DNA from: Lumbricus rubellus
Lineage: Eukaryota; Annelida; Clitellata; Crassiclitellata; Lumbricidae
Reading direction: 5' to 3'
Length of the DNA stretch: 64,000 nt
Assembly (NCBI GenBank): GCA_945859605.1
Contig: OX243812.1
Location: forward strand, 52,760,516 to 52,824,515
The notes under the pieces were generated by a model that worked only from the letters and a program-made list of their open reading frames with translations, did no database searches and was not told where the DNA came from. Below are positions 10,954-23,586 of this stretch, piece by piece (position 1 is the first letter of the stretch; every line of letters starts with the position of its first letter). The translations under genes were made by a program, and so were the position numbers.

Positions 10954-12584
10954 TATATATATTATATGCCGTTATGGTTACAAAATATGTCTGGCGCCGT
11001 CTCTGTTCTGAGCCATCTTTAGTTTACCAAGACTAGTGGCTATGATTAGATAATTATATCAATACATTTTCCAGACACTTCCTAGAAGGGCCGGTCTTCC
11101 AGGGACAATGCGTAATTCTACGTAAACCACGAAATTACACACACGATGATTGACAAAATCCATTTGCATAATTATTTGGATATGGACATTGCAATAAATG
11201 AATCTGTCGACCTGTCGGTCGTTATTTCTCGAAGGCGCGAAGGTGACGACGATGATGAATGATCTAAAGTCGTCACCAGTTATTGATGACACAGATCTAC
11301 AAAGACGCGTGATAATCATTTATTAAGCGCCTCTATAATGGACCGATGAATGATGACCACAACAGGTCTTTATAGGTTATTTTAAAACACCACTAATTTA
11401 GACATCTGACCGTTTGCGATTAAACTCAGGTGTTAATTAATTAATGCTGAGCAGTGACGAGCGAGTGAGGTGACGAATGTGTGGTGACACCGGTGTATGA
11501 TCGAACGTCAGTAGCCTAGGCTAATCATTCAGTAGATTTAGATCTAGGCTATGGAGTAGGCCTATAGATCTATGGTGTCTGTTCGGAGATGGGCCTAGCC
11601 TAGGCCTATCTAATAGTCTATTGCCGTCTTTGCCGGTCTGGCAGATCGGATTAGCCAGCATGTACAAATCTACAATAATATTGCACTCTGTGGCTCTCCG
11701 CTGATACACTAACAGACTCCGACTGGTGTAAAAGTTCTCTACGCTGATTGGAGTGCATGTAGCCCAGATAGCATTGAAGAACTTCAACCACCCTTAGACG
11801 CCGTCTGTTATCGTGACGGCGCTACAGAAGTTTTTACATTCCATTTTACATCGTCATGAAAATAATAGGTCTATAGCAAATTCTGTGTAACTCGCACTCA
11901 CATAGAGTGCACTTCTTATATGGAATGAATGAATGAACGAACGAATGAATGAATGAATGAATGAATGAATGAACTATAGATCCTTCCAAGTTTAACAGGC
12001 TTTTGTGATGTTTCCAATAGAAATTAATCTGAAAGTCTGAAATTTTCAAAAGCCTTTTATTACAAAACTGCAAAACGTAGCTCGTGTAAGGAAAATAGCA
12101 CTGCATGCGTCTCAATTGTAAAAAGTGATTGTGCTTTCGCAGGCAGTTCAGAAGGCTTTCAAGTCGAACTGTTTAAATATTCTAGCGCCGGATTCGACAC
12201 CGTTATTCTTTAAGAGCACAGATCTGCATATCATTAAACTGAAGATAGCCTAAAACTCTGGTGAGCTATAATTTGTGCATTTCGTCTTTGGACCCGTTTC
12301 GTAACTCTCAGACCATACTAATTTAGACCGACACACACACGTATTAAACACTGCCATGTACAAACGCAACAGAACACAACCTACTTTGAACTAAAGCTTA
12401 TGTATGCATGCACATTGCACTTGCAGGTTTATAATGAGACTCAATGAAACAGAAGTGTCTGACAGAAGTGTCTGCTTGTAAGCCGACGTCAGTCTGTGCC
12501 TTGCTTTCAGACAATTAGCACCTGTAGATGATTGTGAGAAGACAGGCAGAAAACGTAGGCTATACTTTATAAATACGGCAGATA
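10954..12584. other. Spacer with small GAAT array
   Basis: No gene recognised. (GAAT)n with GAAC variants lies at about 11924-11973. The remainder is unique-looking sequence. Confidence 0.5.
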
Positions 12585-13060
<476 letters not shown>

Positions 13061-13084
13061 AAGGAAATTCAAGTCAATGCAAAT

Positions 13085-15580
13085 TGACACAAATAGTTTA
13101 AACTATAAAAGCCCATGTACATGTATTTAGCTTATGATATACAAATAGTTTAAACTATAAGCCCATGTACATGTATTTAGCTTATGATATACAAATAGTT
13201 TAAACTATAAGCCCATGTACATGTATTTAGCTTATGATATACAAATAGTTTAAACTATAAAAGCCCATGTACATGTATTTAGCTTATGATATAGTTTAAA
13301 CTATAAGCCCATGTACATGTATTTAGCTTATGATATAGTTAAAACTATAAGCCCATGTACATGTATTTAGCTTATGATATAGTTAAAACTATAAGCCCAT
13401 GTACATGTATTTAGCTTATGATATAGTTAAAACTATAAGCCCATGTACATGTATTTAGCTTATGATATAGTTAAAACTATAATCCCATGTACATGTATTT
13501 AGCTTATGATATAGTTTAAACTATAATCCCATGTACATGTATTTAGCTTATGATATAGTTTAAACTATAAGCCCATGTACATGTATTTAGCTTATGATAT
13601 AGTTAAAACTATAAGCCCATGTACATGTATTTAGCTTATGATATAGTTAAAACTATAAGCCCATGTACATGTATTTAGCTTATGATATAGTTAAAACTAT
13701 AATCCCATGTACATGTATTTAGCTTATGATATAGTTTAAACTATAATCCCATGTACATGTATTTAGCTTATGATATAGTTTAAACTATAAGCCCATGTAC
13801 ATGTATTTAGCTTATGATATAGTTTAAACTATAAGCCCATGTACATGTATTTAGCTTATGATATAGTTTAAACTATAAGCCCATGTACATGTATTTAGCT
13901 TATGATATAGTTTAAACTATAAGCCCAAGTACATGTATTTAGCTTATGATATAGTTAAAACTATAAGCCCATGTACATGTATTTAGCTTATGATATAGTT
14001 AAAACTATAATCCCATGTACATGTATTTAGCTTATGATATAGTTTAAACTATAAGCCCATGTACATGTATTTAGCTTATGATATAGTTTAAACTATAAGC
14101 CCATGTACATGTATTTAGCTTATGATATAGTTTAAACTATAAGCCCATGTACATGTATTTAGCTTATGATATAGTTTAAACTATAAGCCCATGTACATGT
14201 ATTTAGCTTATGATATAGTTAAAACTATAATCCCATGTACATGTATTTAGCTTATGATATAGTTAAAACTATAAGCCCATGTACATGTATTTAGCTTATG
14301 ATATAGTTAAAACTATAATCCCATGTACATGTATTTAGCTTATGATATAGTTAAAACTATAAGCCCATGTACATGTATTTAGCTTATGATATAGTTTAAA
14401 CTATAAGCCCATGTACATGTATTTAGCTTATGATATAGTTTAAACTATAAGCCCATGTACATGTATTTAGCTTATGATATAGTTTAAACTATAAGCCCAT
14501 GTACATGTATTTAGCTTATGATATAGTTAAAACTATAATCCCATGTACATGTATTTAGCTTATGATATAGTTAAAACTATAAGCCCATGTACATGTATTT
14601 AGCTTATGATATAGTTAAAACTATAATCCCATGTACATGTATTTAGCTTATGATATAGTTAAAACTATAAGCCCATGTACATGTATTTAGCTTATGATAT
14701 AGTTTAAACTATAAGCCCATGTACATGTATTTAGCTTATGATATAGTTAAAACTATAATCCCATGTACATGTATTTAGCTTATGATATAGTTTAAACTAT
14801 AAGCCCATGTACATGTATTTAGCTTATGATATAGTTTAAACTATAAGCCCATGTACATGTATTTAGCTTATGATATAGTTAAAACTATAATCCCATGTAC
14901 ATGTATTTAGCTTATGATATAGTTTAAACTATAAGCCCATGTACATGTATTTAGCTTATGATATAGTTTAAACTATAAGCCCATGTACATGTATTTAGCT
15001 TATGATATAGTTTAAACTATAAGCCCATGTACATGTATTTAGCTTATGATATAGTTAAAACTATAATCCCATGTACATGTATTTAGCTTATGATATAGTT
15101 AAAACTATAAGCCCATGTACATGTATTTAGCTTATGATATAGTTAAAACTATAATCCCATGTACATGTATTTAGCTTATGATATAGTTAAAACTATAAGC
15201 CCATGTACATGTATTTAGCTTATGATATAGTTTAAACTATAAGCCCATGTACATGTATTTAGCTTATGATATAGTTAAAACTATAATCCCATGTACATGT
15301 ATTTAGCTTATGATATAGTTTAAACTATAAGCCCATGTACATGTATTTAGCTTATGATATAGTTTAAACTATAAGCCCATGTACATGTATTTAGCTTATG
15401 ATATAGTTAAAACTATAATCCCATGTACATGTATTTAGCTTATGATATAGTTTAAACTATAAGCCCATGTACATGTATTTAGCTTATGATATAGTTTAAA
15501 CTATAAGCCCATGTACATGTATTTAGCTTATGATATAGTTTAAACTATAAGCCCATGTACATGTATTTAGCTTATGATAT
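13085..15580. repeat. 44-bp satellite array, 56 monomers with higher-order structure
   Basis: The monomer contains ATAGTTTAAACTATAAGCCC, then ATGTACATGTATTTAGCTTA and TGAT. The first four units are 6-8 bp longer, with ACAA and sometimes AA inserted. From 13291 the period is exactly 44 bp. Two variable sites exist (TTTAAAC or TTAAAAC; AAGCCC or AATCCC), and their order repeats: monomers 33-44 (14523-15050) and 45-56 (15051-15578) show the same 12-monomer pattern, a 528-bp higher-order repeat. The array ends abruptly at 15580. There are no unique spacers, so it is not a CRISPR. Confidence 0.97.
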
Positions 15581-16177
15581 ACAGCGCGACTAAAATAATT
15601 ACTATACTGACGGACGTTTTGAATAATGTTGTAGGCCTATACAAATGTTACCTTTTATGCGAAACCATCATGTAAAATCCTGCTGACAAAACACATTGGA
15701 GAAAAATTTCAACGGCATTCTGTAGCGGACCAGCTACATCCATAGCAAATCAATAAATAAATTATTATCATCAAGCAGTTTCCTTGGTCTGCAGAAGAAA
15801 GAATTGCTCAGCAATCCTCACATTAATTAATTATTACACATTGTACGTAATGCAATGAATATTAATTAAAGCTTTGTACATGCATTGCCGTGAAATGCAA
15901 TGAGTAGCCTACTAAAATTGTCTAACAAGACCGATTAAGGCTGGAGTTTGTAGGCACAGTTGCACTTATTGTATTGTATTGTATTTAAACATTTATAAAG
16001 CGCCTCTAGTAGGGTGAACCGTTCAGAGGCGCTCCCAGTGCGCAAGGAACTGTTCAGACACTTAGTATTTCATGCACTCAACACGCTTTAAGCGATTGTG
16101 ACAACCATTAAAACTTTTTGGTCCTGCGCAAGAAATGCGTTTCGCGACATGACCGCGTTACAATAATAATACCGGTA

Positions 16178-16213
<36 letters not shown>

Positions 16214-16283
16214 TATTAATAATTATTATTATTAATAATAATAATTAATAATAATAATCATGTAGCCTGTAGCCTGTTGTCGA
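15581..16283. other. Spacer with retroposon tail and (TAA)n
   Basis: At about 15968-16040, minus strand, GGGAGCGCCTCTGAAC and AGGCGCTTTATAAATG followed by (TACAA)n form a SINE/LINE 3' tail. (TAA)n-type repeats fill 16170-16258. No gene is seen. Confidence 0.6.
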
Positions 16284-18803
16284 CAGGGGCGGAAACCTGG
16301 TCCGAACTTTGGGGGGGGACGGACGAGCGGCTAAAGGACGATCGCTGAAGCGCGAAGCGCCGAGTTGGAGGGGTGAAGGAAGGCTGTTTTTTAATGTTCA
16401 CATCTAATTGTAGCATTTTAGTTGTCATCAAAAATAAAAAATGATCCATTTTTTCAGTCCTGACAGAAGTAGTTCAAACTGTAATTTGTTATTGAACACG
16501 ATCCTAGTGCAGATTGTATTAGACACCTCTTTTAAATCTTATATCGGGAATCCAAATTCCACACAATTGTTTTGCAAAAAACATTCGAAGCATTTCACAT
16601 AGACACCCCTTTAATGTATTCAATCAACGATATATATATGAAAAACATGCTATGTACTGAATACTACTCAAATTCATGACTAAATTCTTTGCGTTATTTT
16701 TTTTATATGCAAATTATGTTTAATAGAAAGACTGGATAGGAAACACTGAAAGAACTGAAAACCTACTTGTGTATATATTATTATACCTGCTATCAGAGCA
16801 TTTCAAAGGAAGTTTCAGAACTGTATGACTCTTTCTCAACCTTTCGATCTTCCCTAGTAAATAACTGCCAATCAGATGACAATGGATTTTTAAAACTATT
16901 TTTAGCTGCCAGGATGTTATTAATTTACAACTCTCTAAGACCAGTATAACTACCTTTTTTTAAAATCAACACATCTATGTGAACTTGCACGTTTGAAAGC
17001 CCTGCCAACTCTCATAATGCATAGCCTAAATCCGTTCAAGAGACCAAATCGTTGGCGGAGTTTGGTTTCCATTCTTGGGGGCTAAAAAACTTGAAGTTTG
17101 GATGTGAGGCCGAGACTTGGTCCAGATTGAGCAGCGCCGGAATTCTTTTCTCGATTCAAAAGTTCATGAGCTTTTTTAGTCATCGAGTTTAATTGAAATC
17201 TAATTTTTTTAAAACATACTATCTTGAGTAAACACCTTTTTTAGTCATCTAGTTTATTTGAAATATCATAAAACCTTACTATTTTCCGTAATGATCTTTT
17301 TAGTCATCTAGTTTAATTAAAATATCATAGATCCATACTGTTTTCCGTAAACACCTTTTTTAGTCATTGAGTTAAATTGAAATCTCATAAAAACCATACT
17401 ATTTTGCGTAAACACCTTTTTAGTGATTGAGCTTAATCTAAATATAATAAAACATAATTTATTCCGTAAACACCTTTTTAGTCATATAGTTTAACTGAAT
17501 TAACATAGATCCATACTATTTTCCGTAGACACCTTTTTTTAAACATCAACTCGTCGAGTTTAATTAAAATCTCATAAAACCATACTATTTTGCGTAAACA
17601 ACTTTTTTAGTGACCGAGTTTAATCAAAATATAATAAAACATAATTTATTCCGTAAACACCTTTTTTAGTCATATAGCTTAATTGAAATATCATAGATCC
17701 ATACTATTTTCCGTAGACACCTTTTCTTAGTCATCAACTCATCGAGTTTAATTAAAATCTCATAAAACCATACTGTTTCGCGTAAACACCTATTTTAGTC
17801 ATTGAGTTTAATTGAGATCTCATTAAACCTCAATGTTTCCGTAAACACCTTTTTAGTCATAGAATTTTTTTATATTTTCATAAAAACCATACTATTTTGC
17901 GTAAACGTAATTTTTGCACATCGAGTTTAGTTTAAATCTCACAAAAACCATAATTATTTTTTGGGCAAAAATTGTATAGATCTTTTCTTAGTCATCGGGT
18001 TGAAATCTCATAAATTCCATTCTTTTTCCTTACACACGTCGAGTTTAGTAGAAATCTCATGAAACCATTCTAACTTTCCGGACACACCCGTTTTAGTCAA
18101 CGACTTTAATTGAAGTCTCACAACAACCATGCTATTTTCCTGGACAAAAAAGTGTTAATCATCGGATTCAAGTTTCATTCGTGAAAGTTTCTTGGGGGCT
18201 AACCCCGGAAACTATACCATTTTCCTTGTGACAAACCCGAATCTGGGCCTTCTTGAGAGGTTTGAGCCCCCTTAGCCCGTAATAAACTCCGCCCATGGAC
18301 CCACTGATGTTCTATATCCCATTGTTCGTTTTCAAGAGGAATAATAAACAAAATACTTACTTACTTACTTACTTACGTATTTACTTTCCATTTTACTTCT
18401 AGTGTTGAATATGACGCTGATTTGAGCATGAAGAGAAGCTGAATTGAATGTAGCAGAAACCCGATGACATTGTGAATTTGTGACGTGGGTGTTAGCAAAG
18501 CTTTTGTATTAATTGGTAACATTTTAAAAGAGGTGTCTTATTTATACAGTATAATGTTCGCAAACTACCCAACGTTGGACTTAATAACTTTTGGTTAGAG
18601 CCTGGATTGCTCTGGAATTCATATCGTTATAAATATTTACTTCATCTGCTAAACATTTTTTCTCTCTAGTTCACTACTGAAGATTGTGTACATGTCCTAA
18701 CGCTTGAACATTGGGGGGGGGGGGCAAATGCATGGGCCGTCCCCCCAACGTCTTCATTGGGGGGGACCGTCCCCCCCTGTCCCCCCCTAGGTTTCCGCCA
18801 GTG
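16284..18803. mobile_element. hAT element (2520 bp) carrying a nested element
   Basis: Inverted ends CAGGGGCGGAAACCT and AGGTTTCCGCCAGTG are flanked by a perfect 8-bp duplication, GTTGTCGA (16276-16283 and 18804-18811). G-rich and C-rich subterminal runs lie just inside (16310, 18713-18785). A shared inner motif, ACACCTCTTTTAAA, recurs inverted at about 16525 and 18530. No transposase frame is recognisable. The 1.25-kb centre is a second insertion (17050-18297). Confidence 0.87.
17050..18297. mobile_element. hAT-type element with internal repeat array, nested
   Basis: GGCGGAGTTTGGTTTCC at the left and AAACTCCGCCCATG at the right are inverted, flanked by an imperfect 8-bp duplication (GACCAAAT / GACCCACT, 6 of 8). 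The interior holds about 14 degenerate copies of a roughly 60-bp unit built on AACACCTTTTTTAGTCAT, GAGTTTAATTGAAATCTCAT and AAAACCATACTATTTT. The same unit occurs in the relatives at 43688 and 39942. Confidence 0.75.
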
Positions 18804-18919
18804 GTTGTCGACTTGAATGGCATATACGACGAAGTAGCGCATTACGTTAGCTATTCGCATGTGTGCTTATAGTCTATAGGCGTTTATAGATAGACCTATA
18901 CACACAATCTACAGTCTAT

Positions 18920-19155
18920 TGTGAGGCGCGGTAGTGTAGTGGTTCGTCGTTGCCTTGGAGCCGGAAGGTTCGAGGTTAGAATCCACCCTCAAGCCACCGC
19001 GTAGGGACCTTGGGCAAGTCGTTCACTCGTAATTGCTCAGCGCTTCGGCGTGAAACTCCGATGCAGTGTCCGCTCTGCATTCGGGAGCGCCTCTGAGGAG
19101 AGAGAGAGAGCTTGAAGGGGCGCTTAAAACAAGTGCACATACAAATAAAACAATC
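18920..19155 (+). repeat. tRNA-derived SINE, near full length
   Basis: Head GGCGCGGTAGTGTAGTGG, B-box region GGTTCGAGGTTAGAATCC, body GTGAAACTCCGATGCAGTG, and tail GGAGCGCCTCTGAGGAG with GAAGGGGCGCTTAAAACAAG. Confidence 0.9.
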
Positions 19156-20111
19156 ACACATGTAGGCTATAATAATATCCAACATAATTATCTTCAAGCT
19201 GTTTGCTCAAAATACTGCGAATACAAATTTCATATGTCTGAACAGTTCTAGCTGATATATAATTTTAACTGCATAAATATCTTCCTTGTGATCGATTTAA
19301 ATTCTATCTTTGTAGGCCTATCAGCCGCAAACAAAATGCAAGAGCCTATAAAAACGTGAAAAAAGAGCGGCTGTCATCATTGCTCTTAAATATGCTGCCT
19401 ATTAGCATTCTCGAGAGTCTTCCAAAAGGCGCTCCATAATTGTACAAATATATTTCTATTACACATGATACATATTACACAGATAAACGCTTCAATTCAT
19501 CAGCTTCATATCTGCTCTGTCGTGTTTATCGTACTTAGAGTACTCGTGGATTAATAGCTTGACCAATGACCATGGCTGCTAAGAGTGGCGACGCACCTAT
19601 CTAGTCTATTATCTATGGAAATTGCCTTTCATAAATAATGGTGACACGGCAAGGAATAAATGACGCTCACCCGAGACACAAAAAACTGAAATACAGGCGC
19701 ATGGGGTAATTATGGGGTAATTTTCTCGGGGAGGGGGAACTGACAATCGACGGTTGGTACTGGAGTAGCGCACAGGATACCCCTCCCCCACTATATTTTT
19801 TGTCGTAAAACAACTTCTCGCTCCAATGACTTTCATGCTATTGGTCAAGAAATAGTTCTTAGGTGAAAGACGACAGGAGAGTAGAACTTCGTACAATCCC
19901 GCTTTCTATTTTTAATGGATCAATGCTACGCGTCTGACAACGACGCATTTCGACAACTGTAGTGTAGCAACATTTCCGTAGAGATTCAATAGAAACGAGG
20001 AATCTAGTTGAAGACCCGGGGTTCGAACCCACACCGCTGCAAGGCTGGCCATGACGCAAGGCCATGACTGGTTGTATACCACACCACACAGTTTGTGACC
20101 CCCTCCCATGC
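19156..20111. other. 3' flank of the THSD1-like gene, with SINE-like patch
   Basis: No open frame of interest. At about 19990-20095, a B-box-like GGTTCGAACCC within a tRNA-like segment (minus-strand reading: CCTTGCGTCATGGCCAGCC upstream of it) suggests a second SINE family in the 3' UTR. No clear polyadenylation signal was identified. Confidence 0.4.
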
Positions 20112-21928
20112 TCAACTGCCAATGCTTGCCTCGCTCCCACTAAACGAAGCGATGTGGGCTGCAGTGCTTGGCTGTGCGCCGCCTTTCCCGGTCCCTGCAG
20201 GGCCCCCGGCGGCTCCATCAGCCGCCCTCAGCTGATGGTGGTGCTGCTGCAGAGGAGGCTTGGACCAGGTGAGCGTGTACGCCTGTGGGTCCATGTTGAA
20301 GAAGGATCCGGGCAGCTGTGGGATGTAATCGTCGTACTCGAACCCGTCCTGTGAACCGATGTCCGATAGGGTGTTGACGCTCATCGCGTCCGGAAACATT
20401 CGGCTGTTTCCGCCGATCGACGGAGATACGTCAACGGATCGCGCGGACGACGGAGGCGTCTGCGCCACTGACGTCATTTCCGTCTGTGCTTCCGGACTCT
20501 GTCCGTCGGGTCTGGCTGCTCCGCGAATCGCCCTGTATGGTGGGGAGCCCCCGGGGTGTGAATCATCCCTTGCCCCCCTGCCCTTCGTCGACCCTTTCTT
20601 CGCAGTCGTTGTTTGAGGGTCGGTTGGGCTGAGGGGCGTCTTCGTGGCAGTCGGAGTGGGGGTAGTTGGTCCTCGATGTGGTTCCGTTGTGTTGCTTCCT
20701 TCCGCCGGAAGTCGGTAGCGACTGTCCGACTTCATCCGGTCGTCTGGAGGCTTCGGAGGTGTGGAAGGATGCAGGTCGGAGTTGGCGATGGTCGAGGTCC
20801 CGAGGTCGCTCGTTGGACTGGTCAAGGGTGACGTCGATCGGCTGTTACGTGGTGCAGAGGGGTTGATCCCTGCCGCACTCTTATGGTGGCTGCTCTCCAT
20901 CGCGGAGGAAGGGTGCTTGTCGGGGGTGTGGCTCGGTCGGAACGGGAGATTTGGTGACCCGGTGGGGCAATAGTCGGGCGGCGGTGGGTTCTGGTTGGGG
21001 AGGCCGTCCAGTGGGATGAACTGGGGCCCGTAGGTGACGTCGTGAGGGTGAGGTGGACAAGACTCGTAGGTCATATCGGCGGTGAGCACGACCGGACCCT
21101 TCTCGTTGTGCAGTGGATACTTGTGACCGGGGGTGTCGGTGTGCGTGGGGTCGTTGTTGTGGTAGTAGGCGCCGTGGCTGAGAAGGTAGCCCCTCGAAGG
21201 GCTCTCCGGTGGAGTAGACGTGTCCGCGAAGGAGTAGTAGGCGCTTGCACCACCGTCCAGGAGGTGGTCCCCCCTTCGAGCGTCCGTCTCGTGCCGGTGC
21301 CGCAGCAGGGCCTGACCCACCTGCGACTTCTTCATCTGACGTCGTCCATTTATGTAGCGCCTGTGAAAGAAGACTATAGCCACGACGGCCAGTATCACGC
21401 AGACGAGGATGACCCCGCCCACGATGGCCAGCGTCCTCCAATTGGTCAGCCACGGTCCGCCTCCATCTGGTGACGACCAATGAACGTTCACACTGCTGTT
21501 CGATGTTCTTAAGACGGTCGTGTAACTTCCGGTGAAGGTATCCAACGAGGAGTCGACACCGGAAGTGTCCCAGTCCACCCGACCGGATCTCCAGACCTCG
21601 ATGACCATCGCCTGCTGCGTCCCTCGAACCGTTTCCGGTTTGGATCCGCCACTTCCGGAAGTGTGCGCGAGCAGCGACGCATGCGCAGAGTCACCGTCGC
21701 GTATCTTGATCCAGTTCTTGGCGCGTCCTGATTGGTCGACGGTGCCACGCAGGAAGTAGGTCAGTTCGATTACCCGGTCTGGATTGGTGACAATGTGCCA
21801 GATGGCTGCTGTGCCGCCCTGACATCTGTCGGACCGGAAGGAGATCTGTCCCTCTGGACGGCGCAGCAGACAACCGCAGTCGCACGATTCCTCTGGACCG
21901 GATATGACGCTCGCACCAGGAGTCGATC
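20112..21928 (-). CDS. THSD1-like membrane protein, exon 4 (CUB-like, TM, tail)
   Basis: Minus-strand acceptor TTGCTTGTTAG|GATCGACTCC starts the exon at 21928, supplying two bases that complete the Gly codon opened by the TSP1 exon. It encodes residues 416-1020 of the predicted protein. Residues about 431-555 look CUB-like (CGCLLRRPEGQISFRSDRC, then NWIKIRDGDSAHASLLAHT), but the second CUB disulfide is not evident. Residues 582-603 (LAIVGGVILVCVILAVVAIV plus FF) are a strong membrane helix, followed by the stop-transfer cluster HRRYINGRR. The 417-residue cytoplasmic tail is Pro/Ser/Thr-rich with Tyr motifs, and a conserved-looking C-terminal patch has YDDYIPQLPGSFFNMDPQAY. Stop is at 20112-20114. 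The GC-rich exon also shows long antisense frames, which I treat as shadows. Confidence 0.85.
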
Positions 21929-22078
21929 CTAACAAGCAACGCACACCAATTTAATGTAGGCTAGTATTAATATCAGCAATTTTAGTATAAGCATTAGCAG
22001 TGTAATGCAATTGAATGACTGGTCACAGTAGCGCTTACAGTGCGAGAACCCCGAGAGAATAAATGGGTCTTAAGAAGA

Positions 22079-22204
22079 GAGACAGACAGACAGACAGATA
22101 GAAAGAGAGAGACAGACAGAGAGAGATAGAGAGAGACACACAGAGACACAGAGAGAGGCAGACAGACAGAGACAGAGGCAGAGAGAGACATACAGATAGA
22201 CAGA
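22079..22204. repeat. (GACA)/(GAGA)n degenerate microsatellite
   Basis: Imperfect GACAGACAGA and GAGAGAGACA repeats in intron 3 of the THSD1-like gene. Confidence 0.9.
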
Positions 22205-22424
22205 GAAATGCATGATATAGCGATCCAAAAGGAAGATTCCCACTATACTATAGTATATAGTAGGCTATCGTTGCTGCTTATACATGTAAATACATGTAAA
22301 TACATGTACATATATTATAGTTGTTAGAGTCTCTGCATATTGACAGATCCAGGTTGGTACGAAATGCAACAAGAGACGCAGATTGAGGTCCAAACCGATA
22401 TTCTCTGACTCTTCCTCGCATCCG

Positions 22425-22578
22425 ATCCTCTCGCCTCATCCTCTCGCCTCATCCTCTCGCCTCATCCTCTCGCCTCATCCTCTCGCCTCATCCTCTCGCC
22501 TCATCCTCTCGCCTCATCCTCTCGCCTCATCCTCTCGCCTCATCCTCTTGCCTCATCCTCTCGCCTCATCCTCTCGCC
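22425..22578. repeat. 13-bp minisatellite, about 12 copies
   Basis: Tandem CTCATCCTCTCGC with one T substitution (CTCTTGC) near 22545. The array is otherwise nearly perfect. Confidence 0.95.
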
Positions 22579-22689
22579 CTCTCGAGAGGTCGCTTTTCAT
22601 CGGGGATTCTGTGCTTATATCGCGCCTCTGTAGGCCTACATGTATGTTCTATTCTTTCAGAGGTGTTCCGTAAATGTTTAAATACAATG

Positions 22690-22701
22690 CGATGATGATG
22701 G

Positions 22702-22732
<31 letters not shown>
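22690..22732. repeat. (GAT)n microsatellite, left part
   Basis: The GATGAT tract is interrupted by the LTR retrotransposon and continues as the long GAT/GAC array at 27876. ATGAT at its end is the 5-bp target duplication. Confidence 0.9.
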
Positions 22733-22733
<1 letters not shown>

Positions 22734-23252
22734 GTCAGCTAATTTAATCAGTGCACGCCGATTGTCGTACAGCGACGTAAGTAGGCCAGGTGCAAATTGC
22801 CGCACGGCGTCTGCACAGGTGATTGTCTGGACAGCACGTGACGTCTAGACGAGCGTACGTTAATTGTACAAGAAGGGAGTGGAAGTGAAGAAGGAGAGTT
22901 GCGTGTTGAGAGCCGTTGAGATAGGCTGTAAGAGTTGTTGTTGAGTCGCGATAGAGTAGACTGATGAAGATAGTAGTCGTGTAGTTGTTATGATAACGCA
23001 AGTGTAGTCATTGTTGTGTTGTTGCTGATCGTTTTACTTTATATCGGATTTTGGAGTATAATAAGAAGAGTTAAACACGTCGTCGTTGTTGGTTAACAAA
23101 ACAGTGAAAGACTGTAGATTCTTTAACCTAGCCATTTAGCTAATGAAACAGTTATCTAGGGATAGGCCTACGCTACCACGAACTTATACGAAGAAGCTTC
23201 CGAAGAGACTGAAGGTCACACGTAGAGAAGAAGAGGGAAAAGACTTGTGACA
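22733..23252 (+). repeat. 5' long terminal repeat
   Basis: 520 bp, TG...CA ends. It would carry the Pol II promoter of the element; no clear TATA box was assigned. Confidence 0.95.
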
Positions 23253-23586
23253 TTTGGTGTCGTTGCGGTGAGATAACGATCCAAGTTGCAGGATAACGAT
23301 CCAAGTTGCAGGAGAACGATCGTAGTTACGAACGGAGGGATTCTATTCAATCAACAGACGTTGTGGAGGAACGGACGCTGTGAATTTATCGAGGAGCCGA
23401 GCACACGGGAGAAGCAACGATACATCGAGCATCCGTACGTCAGTGAGAAACGACAACACAACGACTACAAGGTAGAAAAACTTGCTTGTCTATTGAAGTG
23501 TGCATAAAGAATTGAAGTCAGTCAATTGCAAACATTTGAAGAGTAGTCTACTAATTTATCGAGCATCTGTAAAGTAAAGAAGTAAG

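Noticed and set aside
13085..15580. Possible CRISPR-like array
   Set aside because: Monomers abut with no unique spacers; it is a eukaryotic satellite.
20881..21480. Overlapping long frames on both strands within exon 4
   Set aside because: GC-rich exon gives shadow frames; only one frame carries a TM helix and joins in phase to the TSP1 exon.
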